Shown: positions 42,956-56,151, counted from the stretch's first letter. The stretch is 64,000 nucleotides of DNA from Pseudorasbora parva (GCF_024679245.1 NC_090175.1:47015153-47079152); one strand, 5' to 3'. Program-made: numbers and translations. Notes: a model not told the origin generated them from the sequence alone.

Positions 42956-44400
42956 GTAAGATACGGGCAATGGCGCAATCAATTATCGCTAATGAATACC
43001 GTATTAACTTTATCATGGACGAGGGTGAATCTCCAGCGTCTTATTGAATCTAACTACATTCGCCACATCTGTATACAGTCTTGAATGAGCGCTCTCTCTT
43101 AAATAGCATCTCATTTAGTATGCTAGTACGCACTTCCTATGCTCAGTCTCCTCTGTCAGACCCCTAATGGAGGTAACTATGTATTTTTCCCTGGATTCAT
43201 AACGCAGAGACCGCAGTGTACACCCATCCCTGTCTCTTCACCTGAGAGGGAGGTTGAACTGCAGTTGTAGGCCGCAAGGTTGCCCCTCTATCTGCGCACA
43301 CAATGAGTACACTGTGATATGAGTGAGGTCGGCTTGCTCCTAGCGTGACCTGGTCTTATCGGTGATGAATTGGGTATTACTGGACGTCTCGATTCTGATT
43401 GGTCAAGCGCATCATTGAGCGGTCAAATGTGTGTTTTTTTAATAAATAATCACTGGCAAACTGAGTGGCTGCGTCCAAAATCGCATACTCTAGGGAGTAC
43501 GTACTTATTTTGAGTAAGTAATAAAATAAAAGTGTTCTATCGCTAGGCTACTGTAGTATGAATAAAATTTGGTCGACTATTCGCCATATCCAGTGTCAGG
43601 TGTCACTTCAGTAGCCTTGTTTCCATTACAGATTTGCGGAAAAAAAATTGTGATATTTTCTAAATGCCGATAACAACTATTGCGAAACACACCGTTTTCA
43701 TGAATCGTATTATGTGACTAAACCGTAATTTTTTCTCTCGCAATGTCATTCCAAAATTTACGGCAAAGGAAGTTGGTAGGTTTACATATATCCCAGTAAT
43801 TGCACTAGCCATTATTTTTAATCAACGGAGACATAGGCGTGTTATCCAAAATATTAAAGTGTTATACCGCGTTCCAGGCAACCCGTAACCCGTATTTTTC
43901 CAACCTTCTACCCGTTAAAAATGCACTGAAACCGTCAAACCCATCAAGTTCCCACCCGTGAAATCGATGTACTGCCAGTTACAAGCTCTGACGTCACATA
44001 GCCCGCGAAACAACAATGGCAGCCTCTATGGATGCTGTTTATGGAAGTCGCACATGGTATTTAATTTTTTTTAAAACATTTTTTTATTTATTTAATAGGG
44101 ACAGTGTGTGTTAATGAACAGACATGATTATATATGAATGAAAACGCTCCGGATTGTAGCTAAAGGCAAATTTCCATCCGTTGTCCCTGGGGCTGGGGTC
44201 ACAGAGGATCACTACATCATCAAACATTATTGCACATACTCAAACTGCACGCATTCATAAACATAGTCACATTGCACAATTCACAATATTACACAATCCA
44301 CTTGTTACATTACACTCATAAGTTATTATTATAGTACAAATCCTAATTATTGCACAATCACAATAATGCATAGTCAGATCAACCACAATTCTAATAATAT

Positions 44401-44407
<7 letters not shown>

Positions 44408-44483
<76 letters not shown>
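44408..44483. repeat. (CA)n microsatellite
   Basis: About 37 CA units. Confidence 0.95.
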
Positions 44484-44487
<4 letters not shown>

Positions 44488-44689
44488 TATAGTGTTTAAT
44501 ACTAGTTAAGTATTAAAAGTAAAACAAAATTTATGAAATGTAGTTCAGTAAAAGGTATAATATTATGCTTTGGAATGTACGTAGTGAAGTAAAAGTTTTC
44601 CAAAGAACATTTGTAAAGTACATTTACTTTGAAAGTAAAAATACTTCTCATCCACCTCTGCGTTCTATTTAGACACACACACACACGCG

Positions 44690-45130
<441 letters not shown>

Positions 45131-45956
45131 AATCCATACATGCAGTTATGTCTCAATAAAAAGTTTAAATGGAAATGTAGATTACTACTATAAAAGGGTC
45201 AATTCTTCATCTGTCAATTCTTCATCTGAGCTTTAAAAGAATCGTAGAGCTTTCCCTCAGTGCTAACGGAAGACTATTCCACAGATTCCCACCGTGCGTC
45301 TGTGGGGCATTACCAGGTCACCTCTAGTAGTAGCTTGCGTGATCCTTTTTGAACTATCTTTATATTTAATAAACTCATTCAATGGTGGTGCGAGGAAGTG
45401 TACGACCTTTAGATCAGACAAGCTCTTTTAGGGTTAATCATGTTGTAAAGATCCAATAATCTACGCTTTTTCAAGATATGACAGTGATGAGTAGAAATAT
45501 TTTTTTAACAATTATTTTTAAACTTATTAGATTTTCGATAGTTTTAAGTGTTGTGGGACAAGCAAGAGACCAAGTAGTTAAACAATAGTCCATATGAGAA
45601 ATTATCATAGAGTAAAAGTACGTTTTAGTGGCACTCATGGTAAAATATTTCAAATATGTTGAAAATTACCATTATTGAATATACTTGTGCCAACAAATAA
45701 AGTATTTTACAAATAATGTAAAATAAAGGGTATAACAGCTTCTCTTGCCTTATGCGCCACTTTTTTCTCCTCAGTTTCTCTCAAATAAGCAAGAAGTAAG
45801 CACCTTTACCGATAGAAATGATTGTAAAAGAGCTTTGTTTACAACTAGCTACCACAATTCCTTACGCTCAGCCAGTTTGGCGTGACTTTGCCTGGACCGC
45901 TACAAAGTCCTGTGTCATGGTTTGAAGTCGTAACAAAAACCTGCCTGGAGCGCAGC

Positions 45957-46382
45957 ATTAGTTCACCCAAAAATGAAAATTAGCCAATGATTTACTCACC
46001 CTCAAGCCATTCTGAAACAAAGTAATGGGTTTGTGTAAGTAAAATATCCACGTATTCAATTTACAGAAAAAATGCTTATGCTACGTCTGATGACCGTAAG
46101 TGATGTCAAGTGTCGTCAGATGTAGCGTAAGCATTTTGAACTACGTAAGGTGTTATAAAATTTAAAATATGGATATTTTCCTCACCCAAACACATCGCTT
46201 CGCTTCAGAAGGCCTTTATTAACCCCTCTGAGCTGTGTAGAGCAGTTATATGATGGATAGATGCACTCATGGTCTTCAAAATCAGAGCATGTTTTTATAT
46301 AACTCTGACTGTGTTTGTCTGAAAGCAGAATGTCATATAAATCATGTAAATCATGGGCTAATTTTAATTTTTGGGTGAACTA
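45957..46382. mobile_element. TTAA-type MITE, TTAGTTCACCCAAAAATG ends
   Basis: TTAGTTCACCCAAAAATGAA and the inverse TTTTTGGGTGAACTAA bracket about 425 bp, with CACATCGCTTCGCTTCAGAA inside. It is the same family as 28173, 52902, 62403 and 63388. Confidence 0.75.
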
Positions 46383-46431
46383 ATCACCACCTTGGGTGAG
46401 GAAAGTCCCTTATACTTGGGAGGGGCCCAAG

Positions 46432-46600
46432 TTACTGGATCTTATCTGCTTTGAGTTCTTGAATTGTGGCATTTCTTTGTTTAGAATTCAGTATTTTCGT
46501 AATTCTTTTGTCTTTGAGTTTAATAAAGAACTCGGTCTCATCTTTTGTCCAAACGTAACGCACCAACACCAGGAGACCTGTAAAATGTAAATGTGGAAAA
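46432..46600 (-). pseudogene. Possible Myb/SANT-like domain fragment
   Basis: On the minus strand, after a possible acceptor (ACATTTTACAG), the frame reads YVWTKDETEFFIKLKDKRIT then KILNSKQRNATIQELK. The W-T-x-x-E-T-x-x-F-I/L pattern followed by R-N resembles the Myb/SANT-like DNA-binding domains carried by Harbinger-type transposons and their host relatives. It is about 45 codons long and isolated, so it is probably a relic exon. Confidence 0.35.
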
Positions 46601-47526
46601 ACATTTGTTTTCATTGTATTTTTTAGAAATATTCCTTTTTCAAATTGCCTAATAAACCGCCTCATGTGAGCGTAAAATGTTTCCATTGGGCGTATTTTAT
46701 AAATTACCTCAGATGACAGTATTACTTTTAAGGGTGGCATGAAATTAATCATAGATTTTTTTATAGATCTAAGGCTGTATGTCCACCAAGTTGTTTTTTT
46801 TCACGCGGCTGGCGGGCGTATTCAGTTGTTTTCAATGGTAGTGGCGCATTTTAAAATATATCTTATATCTGAGTGAAACGGCTTCTTGAACAAGTAGTAA
46901 ATGTAGGACAGGTTTTGTCTTTAAGAAATTGATTGGATGGTTGCGATGTCATGTGAGTTACAGGTTGTTTCGTTCTCATGCTAGTAAACACATCATCGAC
47001 ATGGTAGAAGAGAAGAGAAGAGAAGTTACTGCAGGAGGGAGGGGAAGTTATTTTTATCAAAGATGACAAGGGCACATGAATTAAAAAAATGATGTGCCTC
47101 TGCTTTTAAATGCAATGCCCACTTCTAAAAATCCAATCAACAACTAAAGCATAGACTAGAGCTAAGTCCCTGCCCTAAATTTTCTTTTCTTTTTCAAGAA
47201 TCCGTTACACTCAAATGTACATCACAGTATGGGAGTAATGTTCTCTCATTATTTCCATTTCATCGCAACTTTATATGGTGTGCATAAAACTTGGCTTAGG
47301 TGCTGCCCCCAAGAAAACAAAATCATCATTTGGAACTTGGAAGACACAATGTTGGTAAAAATAGAAAGCATGAGACTATGTTAGCTAACTATGACTTTAA
47401 ACAAGGAACTAATAATATATATCTTAATGTTATGTCAATTTTTAGTAGCGAAAGATATGTGACTTCTGTATTGTGACTTGCATCCAAATGTATGGTTTAT
47501 GGTGGAATAGCACTTAAGGAATCGGC

Positions 47527-47800
47527 GCGGTAAAAAGTCACACCTGAAAAATCATCTCCCCCTATTGACGGAAATGAGAGGGGGCGGGGCAGATTTGAGG
47601 GAGGATTTTTCAGACGTGACTTTTTACTGGGCCGAGAAGGTGGCGGTGTTTGGTCGCTTCTAACTTGATCTCTGTTTGGGACTTAATGAATGAGCTGGGC
47701 TTAGCTTAAGCTTACTTAAGCTAAGTACTATCAAAATGTCACCGCACGTTAGAGCTATTAAGTGCATGCACTGAGATGACAAAATTGGGAATAGATACAT
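47527..47800. repeat. Hairpin repeat related to 54386-54850
   Basis: TAAAAAGTCACACCTGAAAA and the inverse of GATTTTTCAGACGTGACTTTTTAC form imperfect arms, followed by GTGTTTGGTCGCTTCTAACTTG. Confidence 0.65.
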
Positions 47801-47986
47801 TAGAATTTATGCAATATTCCACCACTGTGTTAAACTTTAACACAGTGTTAACACAATTTATATTACAGTGTTTTCTGTAAAATGAGACTATTTTTATCAA
47901 TTTACTCCAATGTAACGTTATGTGGGTTGGGCGCTCTTTTAAATTCAGATATGCCTAATTCTCAAAAAAATGTGCTGCAGAGCTGA

Positions 47987-47990
<4 letters not shown>

Positions 47991-48064
<74 letters not shown>
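47991..48064. repeat. (GT)n(AT)n microsatellite
   Basis: A GT run passes into AT immediately before the hAT remnant. Confidence 0.93.
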
Positions 48065-48667
48065 TAGGGCCGGGACTTTAACGCGTTAATTAAGATTAAT
48101 TAATTACGGGACTTTAACGTTAATTAAGATTAATTATGCAAAAAAATTAAATAACATAATTTTAACCACACTTATTTTTGCACCGTGGAACGTTTTTTAA
48201 TGAATGAGTTTCGACGAACCGATTATACTGGAACACCAACTAGCGTTCACGAGTCACGACAACAACAAACCATAGTGAACATGAACGAAGAAGCTGATGA
48301 GACCGCTTTGCTTGGCCCCGTGGATGGGAAATTTTGTTTTAAAAAGCAAAAGGATGGAAGCGTCGACAAGAGCATGGTTGTGTGCAAGCTATACAACAAG
48401 GAATTTGCGTATCACCGCAGCACATCGAGCCTCAAATATCACAAATATGCTTTTGCTACACTTAATGGCAAACATTGCGCTGGTCTGCTGGACTGAAATA
48501 AATAAACAATATTTTGTTGATTAAGCTTATGTATTCAGTCATTATTCAATGGTATACTAAAAATACATGTGGAAAATTACTTCTCACTGTTCTCAGGGCA
48601 AATATTTATATGCAATTAAACTGCGATTAATTTTGATTCATTAATTACAAAGCCTCTAATTAATTAG

Positions 48668-48668
<1 letters not shown>
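48063..48668 (+). mobile_element. hAT remnant, TAGGGCCGGGACTTTAACGC end
   Basis: The left end AGGGCCGGGACTTTAACGCG and the right part GCGATTAATTTTGATTCATTAATTACAAAGCCTCTAATTAA are typical of a fish hAT family. Between them remains only the 5' part of the transposase. Confidence 0.7.
48185..48496 (+). pseudogene. N-terminal fragment of a BED-finger hAT transposase
   Basis: The 103-codon frame ends in VVCKLYNKEFAYHRSTSSLK YH, the pattern of a BED zinc finger. The second cysteine of the expected CxxC is replaced by Tyr and the distal His is not properly spaced, so the finger is broken. The catalytic domain is absent. Confidence 0.7.
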
Positions 48669-48750
<82 letters not shown>

Positions 48751-48751
48751 T
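48669..48751. repeat. (AT)n(GT)n microsatellite
   Basis: A long AT run is followed by GT. Confidence 0.93.
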
Positions 48752-48776
48752 TGTGTGTTATATAGTTGAAGTTATA

Positions 48777-49121
48777 ATATACTCTATTATATTATATATG
48801 AACTTTAAAGCACTATTATAACAAGGTAATGTTTAAATGTTATTCAATTAAAAGTCAAATATATTTATTATATTGTCATCTTACACATGGATCTGAATTC
48901 AATTAATTAGCATCAAACAAACTATATAAACCTTATTCTCAGTGAATAAAGAATTTCTAAATGAAGAGATTGAAAAAATTATTGCACAACCACCACATAG
49001 GTGGCGATGTGCACCAAGTAGGTTATCGCCATTAAACAAAAGAAGACTTTTTCTTAGTGTCCGTTTCCATGGTGACTCGTCAATTCATCGCTCTGTTATG
49101 AATGTCTTGTGTGTTCACGGT
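48777..49121 (-). repeat. TIR repeat family of 18075-18708, copy 2 (partial)
   Basis: Read in inverse, it shares AACAAGGTAATGTTTAAATG, ATTAATTAGCATCAAACAAAC, GATTGAAAAAATTATTGCAC and GTTTCCATGGTGACTCG with 18075-18708. Its terminal GGTATTCC end is missing. Confidence 0.75.
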
Positions 49122-49560
49122 TAAAGGCCCACTGAAATCAAAATTCAAGTTGTTTTGTTTTTAGTTTTGTCAGCCTTAAAGTTATGAATAAGCTGGTGTG
49201 TTCCAAAACAATGACAAAATTCACATTTAGGAGATATAAGCATTCAAAACTTACTGTCACTCACTTCCGTTAAAATGAATTACAGATTTTGATGACATCA
49301 TCGCAGACTTCACCTTCTCATCAAATCTTCTGTCCAATCAAACGCTCTCTAGAATCTAAAGCCCGCCCCCGCATTGCTGAAGTTGTGGCTGAAATTGGTC
49401 AGTTTATAACACATTTACTAATTTCTACATGGTGAACAGCACATAGCACACTATATATTTGTTAGGAAACTATTCAGTGTAAATATGTTTTCAGCTGAGG
49501 CTCATTATCATTCATGCCCCAAAAAAATCTATAGATTAATCGGCGAAGCAATAAAATAAT
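49122..49560. repeat. TTAA-type repeat AAAGGCCCACTGAAATC
   Basis: TTAAAGGCCCACTGAAATCA begins the segment; I could not locate its right end. It includes CAATCAAACGCTCTCTAGAA and GCCCGCCCCCG. Confidence 0.5.
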
Positions 49561-49565
49561 TGATA

Positions 49566-50572
49566 CACTGTAAAAAAATGTTGTTTTTTGTTGGTTTAAC
49601 TTAAAAAAGTAAGTAATCTGGTTGCCTTAAAGGTGAACTATGTAGTATTTTTGCAGGAAAATATCCAAAAACCACTAGGCCGGTGTTATATATTTTGTTC
49701 AGTTGAGTACCTACAATATCCCAGAAGTTTCCAACTATTTGTAAATTGTGAGAAAATTGCTATTTTAACCCTCGGTTTCGGCTTTTATTTCGCAGGAGCG
49801 CTTTACTCTTAGCAGTGTGAACAAGTGAACGCATGGAGTAACGTCATAATATTGTTTTGAACACACTTAAATGTGTCTAATATGATAAACAGAGCTACAT
49901 TACCTCAAAATCATAACCGGAAGAGCGCATCTGTGCAGGCGCCCGGCGAATGTGTCCCGTCCCGTCATAATAAAAGTCCCGGTATTCGCGAGGCGGGTAT
50001 TTGTTTAACAATCGCTCCAGCAGCTGTGCTCAGGTCCATAACACTCAGTCCTGCTCTGCTTTAGACTACAGTAACGTTAATAACTGCATCCATGAACGTG
50101 ATTTCTGCCCGAGTCCTATTTTCCACCGGCTGTGATGAGAAGACCACATCTCCCAAGATGCTGCGCTCACACTTTGCGTCATCAAACTACGATTTGTTTT
50201 GAATAGGCGCCCTCCAGTGGACGAAAGCTGCATAGTGCACCTTTAAAATGTTGAGTTTATTGAAATTAAAAATTTGAGTTGATACAATGAAGGACACTTA
50301 TTTAATAAATAGAAACTCAAAATATTATTGTATCTGAACCACATAAATAATTTTATAAATCATGAAAATTGTACTGCGTCATCAGAAATAAAACACACAA
50401 AATTACCCAATATGCTTACAAAATCTTTAAATAATCTTTTAATGAATGTTATTGAATTTAAACAATTTTTCATTGTATTAACTCTAATTTTCATTGTATT
50501 AAATTTAATTTCAATGAACTCAAAATTTTAATGTATCCAGGCAACCAGATAACTTTTTTTCTAAATACAGTG
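49566..50572. mobile_element. CACTG-ended MITE with TA duplication and nested TTAA element
   Basis: CACTGTAAAAAAATG and the inverse AAATACAGTG are flanked by TA on both sides. GGTTTAACTT / GTAATCTGGTTGCC and GGCAACCAGATAAC form the arms. The 49627-50246 insertion sits inside. Confidence 0.8.
49627..50246. mobile_element. Nested TTAA MITE AAAGGTGAACTATGTAGT
   Basis: TTAA|AAGGTGAACTATGTAG-type left end and GCATAGTGCACCTT|TTAA-type right end. Closing the gap at a single TTAA gives GGTTGCCTTAAAATGTTGAG, which fits the outer MITE. There is no ORF. Confidence 0.82.
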
Positions 50573-52244
50573 TAGAGTAATTGACTAAACGTATGTATTT
50601 TACAGAATTTAAAAAAATAATAAAACATTAAAGGATTAATGGTAGAGGTTATGGTTATTATTTATTGGTAGGTTAACCAAAGGTAGGTTAACTAGTGTAA
50701 AAATAATCTGTAGAGATTAATCGACTAATTGAAAAAAATATTCGTTAGTTACAGGCCTATGAAACATCGATAGTGTTTTTTTTTTTACAGCAAAATCATC
50801 TTTCAGATAATCTACTCAATATTTCTGTTATTTATTTGAAATGCTCAGTATTAAATCAGTGGATCCCAAGTGAATTAGGAGGCTTCAGCAAACTTCTAAG
50901 GGGGTTGCAAGATTAAAAATATCTTACTTGCTTTCGTAGCCACTTAACATGTAAACTGAAATCATATGTATCATTTTAATTTGTCCCAAGAATAACTGTT
51001 GTTGTTATTTCTGGCGAACATACTGTACAGTTCTAAAATCAGAATGTTAATTACAATTAATTAGTGTAATCACCTGACTCTCCTAGTTTCTGTTAATAAA
51101 AGGATGGAAAACAAACAGTATTGCCATCATTACCTAAGAAACTATATTAGCATACACAAGAATGGGGGCTTTATATGGTCTTGGACAATTGTGGTCTTTG
51201 AGTTAAAAAGATTGTGAACCACCACTTCTTTAAAAGGCTTTTTTTTTGTTCACATTTGCGTCAGTAGCTTTCTCTTTTCTTTGAGTGTGTTAGTTGATTA
51301 GATGTTCTTCACTACTTGTTTTGTTAGAGCAAGTAACAGGTCATGCACAGTTTTCTTAGATAGGGGGGCTCAGTGTTTTTTTTTGTCCGAGATAAGGCTA
51401 TTCTTTAGGTAACTGCATTTCTGAGGTCATCTAGGCTTATTACATTAATAAAGCTTACAAATGGAAAGGTTTGATTCATCGATTTAGGCATTTAGCATTT
51501 GCTGAGATTGTTTTGAATTTAGATTATTGGATATATTTTAGGTTCATAATTTATATGAATGTACAAAGGAAAGGGTAGGTTGTGTGTATCTGGCAATGTT
51601 TTCTCTAAAGATTTTCCGCTGTTCTTAAACACCTCATTGCTGTAATCTGGCACATAAAAAGCTGAATGCATAGTGATTTGCTTTTTATTAAAAGCATGAT
51701 GCTGTTTAAAATGGTTTTAGATGGAGTACAGCTGGACATGCCAACTTTCCAAAAGTATTTCATGTCAACTTCCCAAATACATTTTGAGGAATGCTGAAAC
51801 AGCATACACTTTGTGTTTCTTCTAAGGTGTGTTTGTGTCGAATAATGAGGAAATAGTTGGACTTTCCATACTTAAATTTGTTGGACATAAATTTGTCTGT
51901 AGGCAAATTGATTCAGAGTGACAGAGTGTTTTTCTTGTTTTCAGTCATCTTGCTCTTCTTCCTGTTTATCTTGTTGTGCCTTTATGTAAATACAGAACAT
52001 ATGCTTGTCTTGCTTTACATTAACTGTTCCAAAAATGTATTAATATAGTCTTGCATGGACAGACATTTGACTTGTGGCATACTTGACCAGGATGTTTATT
52101 ATTGTCTCTTTCTTGGTCTCACTTCAGCATTTACTGATATCTGACCTTGTAGATTTTAGAGTAGATTGAACAGATGTGTATCATCTGTGAGGGTTTGACC
52201 GGTCAAACAGCTCTGTGTTTGTGTGTGTGTGTGTTTCTGACATA

Positions 52245-52562
52245 TCATGTACATAATGACATGGGTATGACATAGATATTACAAGGAGAGGGTGACTTAT
52301 GAGGACATTCCGCATTTTTTAAAAGGCAAATCTCTTTGGCTCTGCCTTTAAATCATACAGGAATAAATAAATCATACAAGAGAATAAATCATACAGGATA
52401 AGGTCATTTTTGAGAAAGTAAACTGCAGTTTCCTGTGATGGGCAGGTTTAGGGGTAGGTGTAGTGTAGTGGGATAGAAAATACGATTTGCGCTGTATAAA
52501 ACCCTTACGCTTATTGAATGTCCCCACAATTCACAAAAACAAACGTGTGTGTGTGTGTGTGT
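52245..52562 (-). repeat. CA-tailed dispersed repeat, copy 3
   Basis: CCTGTGATGGGCAGGTTTAG and GGGATAGAAAATACGATTTG match the other copies. It ends in a GT run near 52545-52562. A short GT run also precedes it at about 52215. Confidence 0.75.
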
Positions 52563-52901
52563 TTGCGCACGCATGTTATTGCATTAGTCGAGTGAGTGAT
52601 GTGTTGTCAATGTATAATCACATTTTAATATAGTTAAACATTTTAATAATGATTTAATAGTAATAGTTGCTTATTTTAAATATATAGATGATTTTAATAA
52701 TCACAATGCATTAACCACTACACATTTTTAATTATGTTTTTAAAAAAGAAAGGGGAAACAGTTTCTGGTCCCCATTGACCATGGCATTTTTTTTCATTCT
52801 ATAGAAGTCAATAGGGACCAGCAACTTTTTGGTTACCCACATTCTTACAAATAATTATTGTGTTCAACAGAACAAAGAATATCATACAGGGTTAAAACAA
52901 A

Positions 52902-53126
52902 TTAAAGGGTTAGGTCACCCAAAAATGAAATTTATGCCATTAATATCACCCTAATGTCGTTCCACACCCGTAAGACCTCCGTTCATCTTCGGAACACAGT
53001 TTAAGATATTTTATATTTTAGAGCATATGCATGTCTATGCCCACTTTACTGTCCATGTCAATATATTCAAATAGTCAGATAGTCATTAATGACATCAATT
53101 TCATTTTTGGGTGAACTAACCCTTAA
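52902..53126. mobile_element. TTAA MITE, GGGTTAGGTCACCC ends
   Basis: TTAAAGGGTTAGGTCACCCA and TTTTTGGGTGAACTAACCCTTAA mark a 225-bp element. CGTTCATCTTCGGAACAC inside is shared with 62403 and 63388. Confidence 0.82.
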
Positions 53127-54389
53127 GGGAAGGGGGGGGGGGTTTCTCACAAGTTTCGGAGAGTTTTTTTTCGAGTATGGGTCTGCTTGATGTCGACAGA
53201 GCGGAAGGTCCTTGTATGGGCCGTACGGGCTCTTCTCCCGGAAGGGTGTGCGTGCACGCGCATGATCAGAGCGAGATAAACACTGCTTATATAACGCACG
53301 CCCATAAACACTGCTCTCAGCTGCAGATCCACTCGTCCGTGAACACTTCTGTCGCTCTGCGCTCCATTTTATTGGGTGATGTCAAGCGACTTTAACGCGC
53401 CCGCATAGCTTTCCGGGAAGGCAGCGCTGCATGTGAACCGATTTGAACACAGAAATGACAGGAAGCGTCACAACATCACGCTTCAGTCGTGTCGCAAAAG
53501 TGGATCTCCACGGTCACTGCTGTCACAGGACTTCATGAAATCAACAATGTTACCAAAGAAGTGTGTTTTTGACGGAGCTGTCCCAACGATAAAGGTTCGG
53601 TCCTGTTTTGGAAGCAGGCGGTGAGTAAAACTGCTTCAAATGTCTATGTTGTTGGCTATCGTCGCGTAAGTAAACATCAGTAAACAACACGATCGTGTAA
53701 CGTTACAGTTAATTTATCAATGGAGCATGCGATCTATGGTGTGTGTTTAAATACATCTGTTTAGCTGACCAATATAGGTGTCAGTTTGTTTATTGTAAAA
53801 CCACCCAAACATAAACCTCGGGACGTTCACACAAAGCCTGCTTCTTCATTCAAAATAACGCGCTAGCGTTACTCCATTGTTGTTCTATATATAACGTTAC
53901 ACTAGTCTGACGTGCAAAACGGTTTTGCTTGGTAATGTTTAGTCGCATACAATAGTCCATAAACCGAATCGTCATCATAAACCACGAGTAAACCCACAGA
54001 AAGGTTGACAGGCCACAACAGAGACTGACGTCCTGCAGTTGCTGCTTCTCCTGTTTAATTTATTTCAGCCTCTGGATCTGATTCTGGATCATATATGCAT
54101 TAGTTGAATCTGATAGCCATGGTTTATTAGAGTAACGGTTTCTTCTCAACGCTTGAGGACGTCACAGCTTTGTGCGCGCTCGTCATTCTTTAGCTCCGCC
54201 CACACGATACGCCTCCAGCCGCTCATTTTTTTTCCATAAAGACTCGGTACAGCCTATATTTCTTTTATAATATAAGTATAATAAAGTAATATAAGTATAA
54301 TAAAACTAAATACTTTTCGGAGATAGTAAGGATGCAATACTACTCTATAGGTACTCAAGATTGACATGATTGTTTCACCCCCCCTTTAA
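53123..54389. mobile_element. TTAA element with AAAGGGGGGGTGAAAC-type end
   Basis: The left TTAA (53123-53126) is shared with the previous element and the right TTAA (54386-54389) with the next. The right end reads GTTTCACCCCCCCTTTAA. The interior is GC-richer, with CTCTCTGCGCTCCATTTTATTGGG-like and GGATCTGATTCTGGATCATA words. ORFs are short and not protein-like. Confidence 0.65.
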
Positions 54390-55140
54390 AGGGTTACTTC
54401 ACTGGTTTTTCATATTAAACTATGTTATTCCCTTAACTAAAACGAGTTGATACATCCCTCTCTCGTCTCAGTGCGTGCACTTAATCTCTTTGACAAGCGG
54501 TGATGATCTGATAGCATTTAGCTTAGCCCACTAAGCCCAGTTCATTCACTATGGTACCAAACAGAGATCAAGTTAGAAGTACCAAACACCTCCATCTTTT
54601 TCCCTATTTAAATACAGTTACACGAATAGTTGAACGATCAAGTATGGTGACAAAATAAAACGTGGTACTTCTCTAATCGGATTAAAAAGGAGATCTATAA
54701 TGTATGGCGGATTGGCACTTCTGAGAGTACTTCGGCTCGGCGCAGTAAAAAGTCCCGGCCGAAACATCTTTCCTCACACCTCCCCCTCACTCTCTCATTT
54801 CTGTCAATAGGGAGATGCGAGGGAGGATGTTTCGGCCGGGACTTTTTACTGCTCTTTGTAAAGAACATTACACACGTATAGACTGAACGTGTAATGTGCA
54901 TGACGTCACCATTTTCTAAAATTTGCATCTTTGTAACAATAACGGTATTGTTTTCAAAAACCTGCACTTTGAAACCCGATTTCAAAAGCCTGCATTTTAG
55001 GCTGCCAAAACGCTGTTATCGTGTAAATGAACAACCAACACATACGTTTTCTGTTTTTTAGTTGAAAACAGTGTGGTCTAATGTAAACTCCCCCTAAATG
55101 ATCACCGTATTTTTTATTTTTGGATGAACTATCCCTTTAA
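54386..55140. mobile_element. Composite TTAA elements, including a 26-bp perfect hairpin
   Basis: TTAAAGGGTTACTTCACTGG opens the segment and TTTTTGGATGAACTATCCCTTTAA closes it. The left part matches 26985-27315 in inverse; the right part looks like another family. Hairpin arms lie at 54743-54768 and 54826-54851. Confidence 0.65.
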
Positions 55141-55372
55141 CACTACCTTTTAAAAACATGGCACTCATGGCGTGAGACGCATTGAAAAGCAGAGAGGCAC
55201 GATGAGATACAGCGGCCAAAGAGATCTGTAAGATTGGACAGACTTGTCAGATTTGATTGCAAAATGCATTGCTGTGGATTTCATATGGAAATTAAACAAA
55301 CAATAAGACCCAGAATAATCACCCTAAATGTTTTCGACCCCCCAAGGGTAATTTCAGAGGCCAGCAGTTCTC

Positions 55373-55373
<1 letters not shown>

Positions 55374-55438
<65 letters not shown>
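55374..55438. repeat. (TG)n microsatellite
   Basis: About 31 TG units. Confidence 0.95.
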
Positions 55439-55439
<1 letters not shown>

Positions 55440-55996
55440 CTTGTAAGTCAGTCTGTAATGTGGCTGGAATTTGCAGTCACTGAAATTACAGTAAATCCTG
55501 GAGGATAAACTCTTCTCATTCCGCAGTTTGAGGAAAACTGTTTTCCTTGGTATGAGGAATGCTGTCTCTACATCTTGGCCTTAAGACAGCAAGCTTTTAT
55601 TTACGCTCATTTATGCTCCTTGAGTGTTGCGCATTAAACAATTATACAAAATCAAGGTATGATTACTTCATATTATCCTCCAGGGTCAAAGTCTGTCATG
55701 ATCTCTGAAAGGCAGTGTGCATTCGGGAATAATAGCATTGATTACTAGATGTATGAAAGAATATTTGTTTGAAAAAAGTGATTGGAGACTGAAAAAAGGA
55801 TTTCAGGAAAACAGTTGTTGTTTTTTGACTTTGTCTGTAGACTATTATGTCTCATCTCTTATCTATGTCATCCATTTCCCCCCACTTTTTCCTAAAGATT
55901 CTTGTGTTCCTTGTGTTTCTGTCTCTTGTGGCATTGTGGCATTGCGGCATTGCTGTGACTTGGTTATTACTAGAACTCATTAATACAATGTTAAAA

Positions 55997-56151
<155 letters not shown>

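Noticed and set aside
42613..42978. Poly-Ser-Leu and poly-Arg-Glu frames over the GRK leader
   Set aside because: Produced by the (GA)n tract; the real start is MEIENIVANTVLLKARE at 42904.
53147..53624. Several 60-70 codon ORFs in a GC-richer block, as a small gene or CpG-island promoter
   Set aside because: The block belongs to a TTAA-flanked repeated element; none of the frames looks like a protein.
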